Source of the DNA: Chloroflexota bacterium
Lineage (GTDB): Bacteria > Chloroflexota > Chloroflexia > Chloroflexales > Roseiflexaceae
Direction: 5' to 3'
DNA length: 64,000 nucleotides
Assembly (NCBI GenBank): GCA_013388755.1
Contig: JACAEQ010000036.1
Coordinates: 64,001 to 128,000 of the forward strand
Below are positions 17,343 to 26,251 of the stretch, piece by piece. A program made the position numbers and the translations under genes. The first letter of the stretch is position 1, and each line of letters opens with the position of its first letter. The notes below the pieces were generated by a model. That model ran no database searches and had not been told where the DNA came from. It was given only the letters and a program-made list of their open reading frames with translations.

Positions 17343-19187
17343 CTATCCCGCCACCGGTGTGGCCATCGGCGTATTCACCGGGAGGCGTACGACAAACGTT
17401 GTGCCCTTGCCATTGACACTCGCGACGGTAATATCGCCACCCATGAGCTGGCAATAATGGTGGCTGATCGCCAGCCCCAGCCCGGCCCCCTTGTTCCCGC
17501 GGACGATCGGGTCGTTGGCGATGGCGAAAGGCGTAAACAGGTGCGGCACCCGTTCGGCCGGAATGCCCGGGCCAGTATCGGTCACGCGAAAGAGCATCCA
17601 CTGCCGGTTATCGATCGTCTCGCGTGTAACCACGAGGGTCACAATACCGTCGTTGGTGAACTTCACTGCATTGCCAAGCACATGCAACAGAATCTGCCGC
17701 ACCTTCGCCGGATCGGCGCACATCATACCAATCGCCGGATCACACTCGATGCGCAGCGTGTTCCGGTTGCGCACAACGAGCGGTTGCACAACGCAGGCAA
17801 CATCATGGATGATCTCCTCCACCGCGAACGACACGACATGCAGATCGGTACGGCCTGCTTCAATGATCGTAATATGCAACACATTATCAATCAACTCGAG
17901 CAGGTGACTGGCGGAGGAGCGAATCGCATCAAGATCGGCCCGGGTCTCGTCGTAGCTCTGGCGATCCAATCCGATCTGCAACAACTGGCAATAGCCCAGG
18001 ATAGAGGTCAGCGGCGTACGCAACTCATGGCTCACGTGGGCCAGGAAGGCGCTCCTGGCCCGGCTCCCCGCCTCGGCAATATCACGCGCCTCCACCAGCG
18101 CTTGCTGCGCTGCGAGCAACTGCTCATTGTTGCGGCGCAACTCTTCGCGAGCGCGATGTTGCTCGCTGATATCACGCCAGACGATCAACCGGCCACGAAA
18201 GACGCGGCGCTCATCATAAATTGGCGAGATGCGCACATCGTACCACCGTTGCTCAGGCCCCTCGCCGATCCCGATTTCATCGGTCAGTTCGGTAATATCG
18301 CGGTAGCGCCGGATCGTGTCGGCCCAGGGTGCCAGCACATCACCTGCGGGCCTGCCGATGATCCTGTTGCCTGGACGCCCGATCAGTCCCTGCGCAGCGC
18401 GATTGACATCAACCACCACCCCACGATCATCCAGCACCATGACACCGTCCCTCATACTCTGCAGTGCCATGTCGCGCGCAACCGGTATGATTCTGAACAG
18501 ACTGAAGTGAAGCATGCTCCAGCCAATCGTCATCAACGTGATCGCGAATGCGAACGGGGTCAGGTCGAGACGGTCCCACGGGCTGAGGCCTGAGAGGTAG
18601 AGTGCGTTGCCCAGCCATGGCGCTGCGACGGCGATCAACAACAGGCCGGCCTGGCCACGAAACAACCGGGATGAACGCACGACGAATTGCACCAGAAGAT
18701 ACGCACCGCCAAGCAGGCATAGATAAGAGTACACCGCGTGCACCCAGAACCAGGCGCCGTAGGTCGAATTAAAGACGGTAAACGGGCCGTCTGTTTCCAG
18801 CGTGACGGATCTCCAGAAGAGCCGATGTACGTCATTCGTCCAGATAATGGCGACCGTGACCAGTGGAACCAGGACCAGCAGCGCGATCCGGCGTCGATCG
18901 AGCCAGGAGGCTGCACCGCTATATTCTACGGCGAACCACACCCAGATCACCGGCACGCTGACAATGCCAAGGTATTCAATCCTGACCCAGAAAAGGGCGA
19001 CCGGCAGATCCAGGCTGCTCAGTTCAAGGGCATAACTGAACAGCCAGACGCTCATACTCATACCAAGGGCGCTGAGCGGTAGCGCGCCCGGTATTGTTCG
19101 GCGCTGCCACGCGTACCATGCAACAGCAAGCGCGATGACGCCAAGCGCTATGAGTGTGGCCGCATAGGGGGTAAAGCGCAGACTCAT
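17343..19187 (-). CDS. 7TM-sensor histidine kinase with PAS domain
   Basis: A 614-residue membrane kinase. Residues 1 to about 230 form seven hydrophobic spans of the histidine-kinase N-terminal 7TM type. A PAS domain follows (about 240-340), then a short coiled coil, the dimerisation domain with H387 in FLAHVSHELRTPLTSILGY, and a HATPase domain with LLHVLGNAVKFTN, VTDTGPGIP and GAGLGLAISHHYCQLMGG. All kinase boxes look intact. Its ATG overlaps the stop of the response-regulator gene (TGATG), so the two are translationally coupled. The signal is unknown. Confidence 0.94.
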   Translation of the reverse strand: MSLRFTPYAATLIALGVIALAVAWYAWQRRTIPGALPLSALGMSMSVWLFSYALELSSLDLPVALFWVRIEYLGIVSVPVIWVWFAVEYSGAASWLDRRRIALLVLVPLVTVAIIWTNDVHRLFWRSVTLETDGPFTVFNSTYGAWFWVHAVYSYLCLLGGAYLLVQFVVRSSRLFRGQAGLLLIAVAAPWLGNALYLSGLSPWDRLDLTPFAFAITLMTIGWSMLHFSLFRIIPVARDMALQSMRDGVMVLDDRGVVVDVNRAAQGLIGRPGNRIIGRPAGDVLAPWADTIRRYRDITELTDEIGIGEGPEQRWYDVRISPIYDERRVFRGRLIVWRDISEQHRAREELRRNNEQLLAAQQALVEARDIAEAGSRARSAFLAHVSHELRTPLTSILGYCQLLQIGLDRQSYDETRADLDAIRSSASHLLELIDNVLHITIIEAGRTDLHVVSFAVEEIIHDVACVVQPLVVRNRNTLRIECDPAIGMMCADPAKVRQILLHVLGNAVKFTNDGIVTLVVTRETIDNRQWMLFRVTDTGPGIPAERVPHLFTPFAIANDPIVRGNKGAGLGLAISHHYCQLMGGDITVASVNGKGTTFVVRLPVNTPMATPVAG

Positions 19188-19627
19188 CAGACATTATCCG
19201 TGTCGCTTCCGGCGTTTCCGGGGGAACGTGCGGCAAGCAGGTGGTGAATCGACCGGATCAGGCGATCGAACTCGATCGGTTTGACCTCGTATGCATCACA
19301 ACCGGCTTCCAGGCCCCTGACCTGGTCCTCCGGAAGAACGTACGCACTGAGCGCAATGATTGGAATGTCGCGTGTCGCATCATCTTGCTTGAGTTGAGCA
19401 GCAACTTCCCAGCCGCTCCGCCTCGGCAATCCCATATCGAGCAGAATAAGATCAGGACGCCGCGCACGGGCAACATGCACAGCTTCGATCCCATCGGCGG
19501 CGATCAGTATCGTGAACCCTTCCCATTGCATACGGCGCGTGAGCATGTCGCGATTCATTGCGTCATCTTCGGCAATAAGAATACGCATCGGCACCGCGCC
19601 ATCACCAGATTGAGTAGAGGTATCCAT
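19187..19627 (-). CDS. single-domain response regulator
   Basis: A 146-residue receiver protein without an output domain. The acidic pair is in LIAEDDAMN (residues 20-22), the phosphorylation site is D64 in ILLDMGLP, and the conserved Lys is K116 in YEVKPIEF. It is the likely partner of the kinase encoded immediately after it. Starting at the ATG at 19627 adds a short Ser/Thr-rich tail; an internal ATG (MRILIAEDD) is the alternative. Output must be through protein contacts. Confidence 0.92.
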   Translation of the reverse strand: MDTSTQSGDGAVPMRILIAEDDAMNRDMLTRRMQWEGFTILIAADGIEAVHVARARRPDLILLDMGLPRRSGWEVAAQLKQDDATRDIPIIALSAYVLPEDQVRGLEAGCDAYEVKPIEFDRLIRSIHHLLAARSPGNAGSDTDNV

Positions 19628-19727
19628 ATGAGTAAAATCCTCTGGACAGTCAGGCATCATCGCCGGGCACCAATACACCCGCCAGGGTAAACCGAGATGG
19701 CACGCCTGACCTGACCCGCACGGGTAT

Positions 19728-19736
19728 ATGATACCA
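19728..19736 (-). promoter_or_regulatory. extended -10 promoter of the response regulator/kinase pair
   Basis: TGGTATCAT on the minus strand (TATCAT at 19728-19733), about 100 bases before the response-regulator ATG. The -35 is not convincing, as for other extended -10 sites in this window. Confidence 0.45.
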
Positions 19737-19814
19737 GAGGCGCATTGCCAATCCGAAATATGCCATACGACACGCCTCCAGCGGCGCGCGGCGCGGTCCA
19801 CCGCGTAACTCGGA

Positions 19815-22673
19815 TCATCTGATCGATGTCAATGGCAGCGGCACTGGCTCAGCATCAACGACCGCGCCGTTACGCACATTGAATCTGGCAATTGGAACCC
19901 CTGGAGCACTGGCGCGAGCAGCAGACTTCAGATAGACGATATACCTCCCATCTTCAGCCTTGCCCGCCTGTGTCACCCATGGCCCGGCAGGTCGCAACAG
20001 ATCCGTTTCAAAGTAAAGCTCGCTTCGACCCGATGGAGCGATCGGCTGGCTGCCTTCGAGTACGTGTACCGGTCGATCGTCGCGCGCCGCCGCGCCGCGC
20101 ACATCCACCATCAGCGCGCCCGCGCCGCCAACATGCGCCGTTACCAGCAGTCTCGATCCTTCAACGCGGCTCTCGGCTGCAACCGCCAGTGCGCCGGTGG
20201 CTGGCGGCGCGGGCGCGCGTGGTGCCGCCAGGATTCGCATGCGTTGCATGGCCGTCACGCCAGGCTGCCCGGCCACGCGGACGGTCTCGTTCAGGGTAAG
20301 CGGCGCAGCGATGGTTGTCACTCCCGGCTCGATCGGAAACGGTACACTGCCAATGGTAACCGTCTGCCGTACCAGGCTGGTAACGTCCAGTTCAAGAAAC
20401 GCTGTAGCGAGCGGTTCGTTCCAGGTAACGAACATGTCGCCAGCGCGCGCTTGATCCGGGTTGACTACCAGGTCAAATGCTGCCGGATAGGCCGGGTGAA
20501 ACTGGCCAGGCACCGGCCGGGCAAGGTCGAGCGCGGCGCGCAGGGTCGGGTTACCAGCATAGAACGCCAGGCCGTTCGAGGTCCACAGGAGCCCGGCCGG
20601 CTCAAATCCGGCGACTGCCGGATCTTCGTCAGCGGCCAGCAAGCCATAGTCGAATACCTGGCCGGGTCGCGGCACCGCCAGCGGCGGGTAATAGCGCGTC
20701 CGACCGGTACCATAGAGTGCCATTCCCGCCGTTTCCCAACGCCTGGCGAGCGCCAGTGCCAGTACTCCCGGCACGCGCTCGTCGCTTGAGACGAACACCG
20801 ACGCGCCTGGCTGCTCTGGCCCGGGTAACAGGGCAGCCTGCGAAATCATGTACACCAGCGCGTCGCCCACTTCGGCGCGACGGCGGAGAAGCGGAGTCGC
20901 TTCGGCCCAGGCCAGCAACGGTTCCAGCCGGGTCTCATCGTACTCATCACGATGGATGATCAGTGTGTCAACCCCGATGAGCGCCAGGTAGCGCACTGTT
21001 TCATTATCGGGCAGGCGCTGGACACGGCGCATCACGTCAGTTGTGCCGAAAGGAATGATGCCACTGTAGCCGAGGATCAGTGGTTTCCAGTGCTGGATCT
21101 GATAGAACTGGCGCAATGCGATCCGCTCGAGTTCGGTGCCGCGCGGCGTCGGCCCAACCGGCAACTCCAGCACGGCGCGGATGTCACGCTGGGCAGGCGC
21201 GCCAAGCCAGGCATACACCGGTGGCGCAGGCGGCGGCACGGCCAGCGGTGGCGGAATGGCCAGATGCTCCGCAAGCATTGCACAAAGGCAGGTGACCAGC
21301 ACGAGGACGCGGCCCGGGGAACGCTGCCACCGGATGCCATGCGCCGGGCCCGAAGCCTGCTGTTGCCTGCGGTACGAACCGCTCAAGAGGTGTGCTAGCG
21401 CGACCCCCGCCAGCAACGCCAGCGCCAGGTGCGCCAGCATGGCCCAGCGCGCCGGGACGCGCAACGCGCCGAAGCCAGGGACGTGTTCGTACAAGAGCAT
21501 GTATGGCAGCGGGAGGGGAAGCGCCTCTGCGCCGCGCTCAAGCCGCACGCCGGTGCCGAGCGAGAGGATGAATGCGCCAGAACCGAGGAGCAGCAGGAAG
21601 ATCGCATCCCGCCGTAAGGTCCCGCCATGGTGGACTCTGCCCCGGACGCTGCTACGCGCCCAGACCAGCATCACGCCAACCAGCGCCAGCGTCAGCGTCA
21701 CCAGCCCGGGGAACAGAGCAAACTCACCGCCGCTGGCCGCGAACGGCCCGCCTGTGGCACCATACAACCAGTTCGCTGGCGGCACCGCGAGGTACGCCTG
21801 GAGCGGCGCTGACCAGTTATCCAGCTCACGCGGCGAGCGAACAATGCCCAGGTAGCGGTAGACATTGAGATACGGCAGAATAAACGGCACGGAAATCGTT
21901 GCTGCAATGGCGCCACCGATCACCAGGCCGGCAGGCTGCCGCCACGAATATGCCGGTCTGGAGCGGGTAGAACGCCAGAGTGCCACGATGAACCACACGG
22001 CGACATACAGGCCAAGGGCGAATACCGCCAGGTAGGCGTAATAGAGCGCCGTGACACACTGGATTCCCGCAAACAACCCGAAGAGCGCCGCATTGCGCCA
22101 CCAGGGACCGTCGCCCTGGGGGGAACGCAGCAGACGGATCAAAAACAACAACGCCAGCGGCAACCACGCCGTCTGCAACAATTGCAAATGGACAAAGTGC
22201 GTCGTCCGGTAGGTCCCGCAGGCAAAGACGGCGCCGGCAACAAACGCGCTGGCAGCGCCTGCAGATGTGTGGCGAACAGGATCAACAATGGTGCGCGCCA
22301 GCACATATACGGCCCAGCCAGTCAACACATAGCTGAGCAGCACAAGCAGGTTGTATGCCAGGATTGGCTCGCCAGATGCCAGTAACGGCAGGGCAACGGC
22401 CGCCAGTAACAGATGATGGTCGCTATAGGCCAGTGTCTCCGGGTATGGGACAAAGATCGGCGCGTGCCAGGCCATAAGCGGGTTGGAGATCAGAATGTGT
22501 GCGTCCCAGGCCAGCACCCACGTCTGCAACAATGGATCAAGGCCCCCGCCGATTGCAGTGGTCAGCTGCATCGCCAGCGGCCAGGTGAAGACGATCGCCA
22601 GAACCGTGTAGCCGGACAGTGGCCACATGATTGTTCGCAAACGCGTCATCCGGGTATCAGTCGCATTCGTCAC
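19815..22673 (-). CDS. large multi-spanning membrane protein, GT-C-like
   Basis: A 952-residue protein. The first 470 or so residues hold about 11-12 hydrophobic spans with acidic or aromatic first loops (GGGLDPLLQTWVLAWD, then AHILISNPLMAWHAPIF), a pattern like GT-C glycosyltransferases that use lipid-linked sugars. Residues from about 480 to the end form a periplasmic-type soluble region rich in Pro/Ala and beta strands. A catalytic Asp cannot be assigned by eye. It stands alone between the two-component pair and the divergently oriented lysine cluster, and has its own promoter at 22719-22747. Confidence 0.65.
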   Translation of the reverse strand: MTNATDTRMTRLRTIMWPLSGYTVLAIVFTWPLAMQLTTAIGGGLDPLLQTWVLAWDAHILISNPLMAWHAPIFVPYPETLAYSDHHLLLAAVALPLLASGEPILAYNLLVLLSYVLTGWAVYVLARTIVDPVRHTSAGAASAFVAGAVFACGTYRTTHFVHLQLLQTAWLPLALLFLIRLLRSPQGDGPWWRNAALFGLFAGIQCVTALYYAYLAVFALGLYVAVWFIVALWRSTRSRPAYSWRQPAGLVIGGAIAATISVPFILPYLNVYRYLGIVRSPRELDNWSAPLQAYLAVPPANWLYGATGGPFAASGGEFALFPGLVTLTLALVGVMLVWARSSVRGRVHHGGTLRRDAIFLLLLGSGAFILSLGTGVRLERGAEALPLPLPYMLLYEHVPGFGALRVPARWAMLAHLALALLAGVALAHLLSGSYRRQQQASGPAHGIRWQRSPGRVLVLVTCLCAMLAEHLAIPPPLAVPPPAPPVYAWLGAPAQRDIRAVLELPVGPTPRGTELERIALRQFYQIQHWKPLILGYSGIIPFGTTDVMRRVQRLPDNETVRYLALIGVDTLIIHRDEYDETRLEPLLAWAEATPLLRRRAEVGDALVYMISQAALLPGPEQPGASVFVSSDERVPGVLALALARRWETAGMALYGTGRTRYYPPLAVPRPGQVFDYGLLAADEDPAVAGFEPAGLLWTSNGLAFYAGNPTLRAALDLARPVPGQFHPAYPAAFDLVVNPDQARAGDMFVTWNEPLATAFLELDVTSLVRQTVTIGSVPFPIEPGVTTIAAPLTLNETVRVAGQPGVTAMQRMRILAAPRAPAPPATGALAVAAESRVEGSRLLVTAHVGGAGALMVDVRGAAARDDRPVHVLEGSQPIAPSGRSELYFETDLLRPAGPWVTQAGKAEDGRYIVYLKSAARASAPGVPIARFNVRNGAVVDAEPVPLPLTSIR

Positions 22674-22718
22674 GACAGAAGCCAGTATCTATACCGTATC
22701 GGCTCGGAAGCGGCGTAC

Positions 22719-22747
22719 AGTATAGCGGCCCACACAATATGTCGCAA
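22719..22747 (-). promoter_or_regulatory. promoter of the GT-C-like gene
   Basis: On the minus strand TTGCGA (22742-22747), a 17-base spacer and TATACT (22719-22724), about 45 bases before the start at 22673. Its -35 lies 28 bases from the -35 of the divergent lysine promoter. Confidence 0.55.
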
Positions 22748-22775
22748 CGACGGGCAAAAAAAGTCATGCATCTGC

Positions 22776-22804
22776 TTGACAGCCGCGCCGGTCAATGCTA
22801 CACT
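22776..22804 (+). promoter_or_regulatory. sigma-70-type promoter of the lysine cluster
   Basis: TTGACA at 22776-22781, a 17-base spacer and TACACT at 22799-22804. It drives a leader of about 180 bases that contains the leader peptide and terminator before the homoaconitase gene. Confidence 0.8.
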
Positions 22805-22838
22805 GCACAGCGGAGCCATAACGATCTTTTCACCACGT

Positions 22839-22901
22839 ATGCCTATCTTGTTTGCCAAGCAGGCCAAGCAGAGCAAGAAGCCGGACCGCAGGTCTGGTTA
22901 A
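22839..22901 (+). CDS. lysine-rich leader peptide of the lysine cluster
   Basis: A 20-residue ORF, MPILFAKQAKQSKKPDRRSG, lying between the promoter at 22776-22804 and an intrinsic terminator. Four of residues 7-14 are Lys, all AAG codons, and the last two are adjacent (22875-22880). The second Lys codon of this pair is part of a 9-bp hairpin whose 3' arm runs into the UAA stop (22899-22901). This is the layout expected of an attenuation leader peptide that senses charged tRNA-Lys upstream of lysine biosynthesis genes. A weak point is the poor ribosome site: the nearest GGAG is about 23 bases upstream. From memory, leader-peptide attenuation was reported for the Thermus thermophilus lysine cluster. 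Confidence 0.7.
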   Translation: MPILFAKQAKQSKKPDRRSG

Positions 22902-22948
22902 GCTCGCTTGTCCCGCACGGCTGGATGACAGGCCCGCTTCACCAGACC
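22879..22948 (+). promoter_or_regulatory. competing hairpins of the lysine attenuator
   Basis: Region 1 (22879-22887) pairs with region 2 (22891-22899) as a 9-bp helix with a GCA loop and two G-U pairs; it includes the last Lys codon and the stop codon. Region 2 can instead pair through GGTCTGGT (22891-22898) with ACCAGACC (22941-22948), eight Watson-Crick pairs, which takes the loop and top of the terminator stem. A small hairpin CTTGTC/GACAGG (22907-22912/22927-22932) could be a pause site. A ribosome stalled at the Lys codons would free region 2 and favour read-through. Confidence 0.65.
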
Positions 22949-22970
22949 AGGTGAGGCGGGCTTTCTTTTT
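22932..22970 (+). terminator. intrinsic terminator in the lysine leader
   Basis: GCCCGCTTCACC (22932-22943) pairs with GGTGAGGCGGGC (22950-22961), 12 pairs including one G-U, with a 6-base loop, followed by TTTCTTTTT (22962-22970). It ends 18 bases before the homoaconitase start codon, so it can only be regulatory. Confidence 0.9.
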
Positions 22971-22988
22971 GCGCACCAGGAGGTTGAT

Positions 22989-24254
22989 GTGGGGCAGACA
23001 CTCGCTGAACAGATCCTTTCGCATGCCGCCGGGCGATCGGTCAGGGCTGGCGAAACCATTGTCGCCGCTGTTGACCTTGCGATGATGCACGACAGTATTT
23101 CACCCGGCATCATCAAGATCCTGCACCACGAACTGGGCGCTGACCGGGTGTGGGACCCTGAGCGCGTGGCGGTGGTGGTCGATCATGTTGCCCCGGCAGC
23201 AACTATCCAGAATGCCGAACATCAACTTGCGTTGCGCCGCTGGGTGCGCACCCGGCAGATTACCCACTTCTTCGATGTCGGGCGCGGCATCTCGCATCCC
23301 GTCCTGGTCGAAGAAGGCCTGGCACGTCCCGGCATGCTGATTATTGGCAGCGACTCGCATTCGACGGCCTATGGCGCGGTCGGCGCCTTCGGCACCGGCA
23401 TGGGATCCACTGATATGGCACTGGCCCTGGCCACCGGCCAGACCTGGTTGCGCGTGCCGGAAACCGTGCGGGTGCAGGCGCGTGGTCGCCTGCGCTCCGG
23501 CGTTGGCGCCAAGGATCTCGGCCTGCGCGTGGCGCGCCTGATCGGCGCCGATGGCGCAACATACCAGTCGGTCGAATGGCATGGCGTTGATGAACTGACC
23601 ATTGCCGCGCGTATGACGCTGGCAACATTATCCATTGAGATTGGCGGTAAGGCGGGCATCGTGCCACCCACCGGTGCGGGATGGGATGCGCATGCCGAAC
23701 AGCGCGGTATCACCGCCCCGGCATGGCTGCGGGTGGAGGAGGATGCACACTATAGCCGGACGATCGAGGTTGATCTTGACTCCCTGGAACCTCAGATCAG
23801 TGTCCCGCATTATGTTGACAACGTACAGGACCTGAGTAACCTCGGGCGCATCGCTGTTGATGTGGTCTATATCGGCACGTGTACCAATGGTCACTACGGC
23901 GACATGGCGGCAGCGGCGCGCATCCTGAAAGGACGTACAGTCGCGCGCGGGGTGCGCCTGCTGATCGTTCCCGCCTCAAGCGAGGCACTCCGCCAGGCAA
24001 CCGACGACGGGACGCTGGCGACGTTGCTTGCCGCCGGCGCGGCGATTGGCACACCTGGTTGTGGTGCCTGTATCGGGCGGCACATGGGTGTGCTGGCGCC
24101 TGGCGAGATCTGTCTGTTCACCGGCAACCGCAACTTCCGTGGCCGGATGGGTTCACCTGATGCGCAGATCTACCTTGGTTCGCCGGAGGTTGCGGCGGCG
24201 ACCGCAGTGCTGGGCTATATTGCGCATCCGGCGGAAGTGGTGAGTGAGGGTTAG
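22989..24254 (+). CDS. lysT: homoaconitase large subunit (AAA lysine pathway)
   Basis: A 421-residue aconitase-superfamily protein of the LeuC/LysT type. The [4Fe-4S] ligands are visible in GTCTNGHYGD and GCGACIGRHMG, and the substrate region in SDSHSTAYGAVGAFGTGMGSTD. With the small subunit at 26252 it should convert homocitrate to homoisocitrate; the surrounding LysW genes favour homoaconitase over isopropylmalate isomerase, though dual use cannot be excluded. The GTG at 22989 follows AGGAGG (22978-22983) by five bases. It is the first structural gene after the attenuator. Confidence 0.9.
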   Translation: MGQTLAEQILSHAAGRSVRAGETIVAAVDLAMMHDSISPGIIKILHHELGADRVWDPERVAVVVDHVAPAATIQNAEHQLALRRWVRTRQITHFFDVGRGISHPVLVEEGLARPGMLIIGSDSHSTAYGAVGAFGTGMGSTDMALALATGQTWLRVPETVRVQARGRLRSGVGAKDLGLRVARLIGADGATYQSVEWHGVDELTIAARMTLATLSIEIGGKAGIVPPTGAGWDAHAEQRGITAPAWLRVEEDAHYSRTIEVDLDSLEPQISVPHYVDNVQDLSNLGRIAVDVVYIGTCTNGHYGDMAAAARILKGRTVARGVRLLIVPASSEALRQATDDGTLATLLAAGAAIGTPGCGACIGRHMGVLAPGEICLFTGNRNFRGRMGSPDAQIYLGSPEVAAATAVLGYIAHPAEVVSEG

Positions 24255-24345
24255 CGGTTCGTGATGCTGAGCGTGGTACACGCGATGCGATGAATCCTTA
24301 CGCTCATCCCTCACCCTGATCTCTGGCAGCACAAAGGACCTCGGT

Positions 24346-24972
24346 ATGGAGGTTGACCCATCGCTTCTCATACGTGGCATGATGATCGGCTTCAGCATTG
24401 CCGCGCCTGTCGGGCCGATCGGCGTCCTCTGCATCCGGCGCACACTGGCGCAGGGGCACGCTGCCGGCCTGGTCTCAGGGTTGGGCGCAGCTACAGCCGA
24501 TGCCGTCTATGGCACCATCGCCGGTTTTGGCCTGACGTTCATATCGGTGCTGCTCGTCGGCGGGCAGTTCTGGTTGCGCCTGCTCGGCGGGTTGTTTCTA
24601 CTCTATCTTGGCGTGACGACCTTCGTCGCCCGGCCAGCCGAACGGGCCGCGCAGGCCGGTGGTCGTGGGCTACTCGGCGCCTACGCCTCGACCTTTGTGC
24701 TTACCCTGACCAACCCGGCGACCGTCCTGGCCTTCGCCGCCATCTTTGCCGGGCTTGGCCTTGCGAGCGATGCCCATGGCGACTATGCCGCCGCTACCTG
24801 GCTGGTGCTCGGCGTCTTCGTCGGATCGGCGCTCTGGTGGGTGCTGTTGAGTAGTGGCGTGAGCCTGCTGCGCTCGCGAGTTGGAGCGCGTTCGCTCACC
24901 TGGGTGAACCGGCTGGCCGGGACCATCATCGCTACCTTTGGCATGCTGGCCATCGCCAGCCTGCGCATGTGA
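24346..24972 (+). CDS. LysE-family amino acid exporter
   Basis: A 208-residue protein with six hydrophobic spans and the LysE/RhtB hallmark near the N-terminus (IAAPVGPIGVLCIRRTLAQGHAAG), then GLGAATADAVYG and TNPATVLAF. It should export a basic or small amino acid across the inner membrane. Its position inside the lysine cluster makes lysine or an intermediate the obvious candidate substrate (inference). AAGGA precedes the ATG. Confidence 0.9.
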   Translation: MEVDPSLLIRGMMIGFSIAAPVGPIGVLCIRRTLAQGHAAGLVSGLGAATADAVYGTIAGFGLTFISVLLVGGQFWLRLLGGLFLLYLGVTTFVARPAERAAQAGGRGLLGAYASTFVLTLTNPATVLAFAAIFAGLGLASDAHGDYAAATWLVLGVFVGSALWWVLLSSGVSLLRSRVGARSLTWVNRLAGTIIATFGMLAIASLRM

Positions 24973-25007
24973 CCGTTCGATCATCGCCCACGTATGAAGG
25001 AGCAGCA

Positions 25008-26126
25008 GTGCATATCGAGACAACCGCCATCCATGCCGGCCAGGAGATTGACCCGGCGACCGGTGCGGTCATCCCGCCGATCTATCTGACGACGACGTTC
25101 GAACGCGCGCCTGATGGAAGCTTCCCTCACGGCTACATTTACACCCGGAACGGTAACCCGAACCGTACGATGCTCGAAACCTGCCTGGCGGCGCTCGAAG
25201 GCGGCGCCGAGTGTGCGGCCTTCGGCTCAGGCCTGGCGGCGGCCATGAGCATCTTTCAGGCGCTCCGACCCGGTGATCACGTGATCGCTCCTGATGACGC
25301 CTACCACGGCGTTACCCGGCTCCTACGCGAAATCATGGCTCCCTGGGGCCTGGAGTATACGCGGGTTGATATGCGCGATCCACAGCATGTACGCCTGGCA
25401 ATGCGTCCGAACACACGCCTTGTCTGGATCGAAACACCCTCGAACCCGCTCCTCAAAATTGCCGACATCGCGGCGATTGCCACGATTGCCCACGCCGGCA
25501 GCGCGCGGTGCGTCGTGGATAACACCTGGGCCACACCGATCCAGCAACGCCCGCTGGAACTGGGCGCCGATCTGGTGTTGCACGCCACCACCAAGTATCT
25601 TGGCGGCCATAGCGATGTCCTGGGCGGCGCGGTGGTCTTCCGTGCCAGCGACGCGTTCTCGGAACGGGTGCGTTTCCTACAGGCAAATGGCGGCGCCGTG
25701 CCGTCGCCCTTTGATTGCTGGCTGGTGCTGCGCGGTATTCAGACACTGGCCTACCGTGTGCGCGCCCATGCCGCGCACGCCATGCAGGTTGCGCGCTTCC
25801 TTGCGGTACATCCACGTATCGAGCGCGTTCACTATCCTGGCCTGACGACTCACCCCGGCCACGCGGTTGCCGCGCGCCAGATGCACGGCTTCGGCGGTAT
25901 GCTGTCAATCGAGGTTAAAGGTGGCGAACCTGCAGCCATGGCCGTCGCGGCGAACGTGAAGATCATTACCCGCGCGACAAGCCTGGGCGGTATCGAAAGC
26001 CTGATCGAGCATCGCGCATCGGTCGAGGGACCTGAGAGCAGCACGCCGCCGAGCCTGTTGCGCATCTCGGTCGGGCTTGAGCATCCCGACGATTTGATTG
26101 CCGACCTGGCGCAGGCGCTGGAATGA
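25008..26126 (+). CDS. cystathionine gamma-synthase/lyase-family PLP enzyme
   Basis: A 372-residue Cys/Met-metabolism PLP enzyme. Typical parts are YTRNGNPNRTMLE, the cofactor stacking region GSGLAAAMSIFQAL, DNTWATP, and the PLP lysine in HATTKYLGGHSDVLGG; SLGGIESLIEHRAS near the end is also diagnostic. The GTG at 25008 is chosen because AAGGAG (24997-25002) is five bases upstream; a GTG at 24969 overlapping the LysE stop is the alternative. It could be cystathionine gamma-synthase, gamma-lyase or an O-acyl-homoserine sulfhydrylase; sequence alone does not decide. It has no step in the AAA pathway, so its place in the cluster is unexplained. Confidence 0.88.
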   Translation: MHIETTAIHAGQEIDPATGAVIPPIYLTTTFERAPDGSFPHGYIYTRNGNPNRTMLETCLAALEGGAECAAFGSGLAAAMSIFQALRPGDHVIAPDDAYHGVTRLLREIMAPWGLEYTRVDMRDPQHVRLAMRPNTRLVWIETPSNPLLKIADIAAIATIAHAGSARCVVDNTWATPIQQRPLELGADLVLHATTKYLGGHSDVLGGAVVFRASDAFSERVRFLQANGGAVPSPFDCWLVLRGIQTLAYRVRAHAAHAMQVARFLAVHPRIERVHYPGLTTHPGHAVAARQMHGFGGMLSIEVKGGEPAAMAVAANVKIITRATSLGGIESLIEHRASVEGPESSTPPSLLRISVGLEHPDDLIADLAQALE

Positions 26127-26251
26127 GACAGACGCGAGAAGGCAGGCAGTCATGCGGCCTGGAGAGAGCTCTGCCACACTGATGGCGCGTATGCGCATGA
26201 TGGGCCGAGACTGATCGCACAGGTCATCTACAAGAAAGGGACAACAAGACG

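Noticed and set aside
22739-22989. Lysine riboswitch (L-box) in the lysine leader
   Set aside because: The leader is too short and lacks the multi-helix junction of the L-box. The leader peptide and competing hairpins explain the terminator better.
26152-26214. 20-codon ORF before lysU (MRPGESSATLMARMRMMGRD) as another leader peptide
   Set aside because: No Lys codons, no terminator downstream and no strong ribosome site; the Met/Arg-rich content looks accidental.
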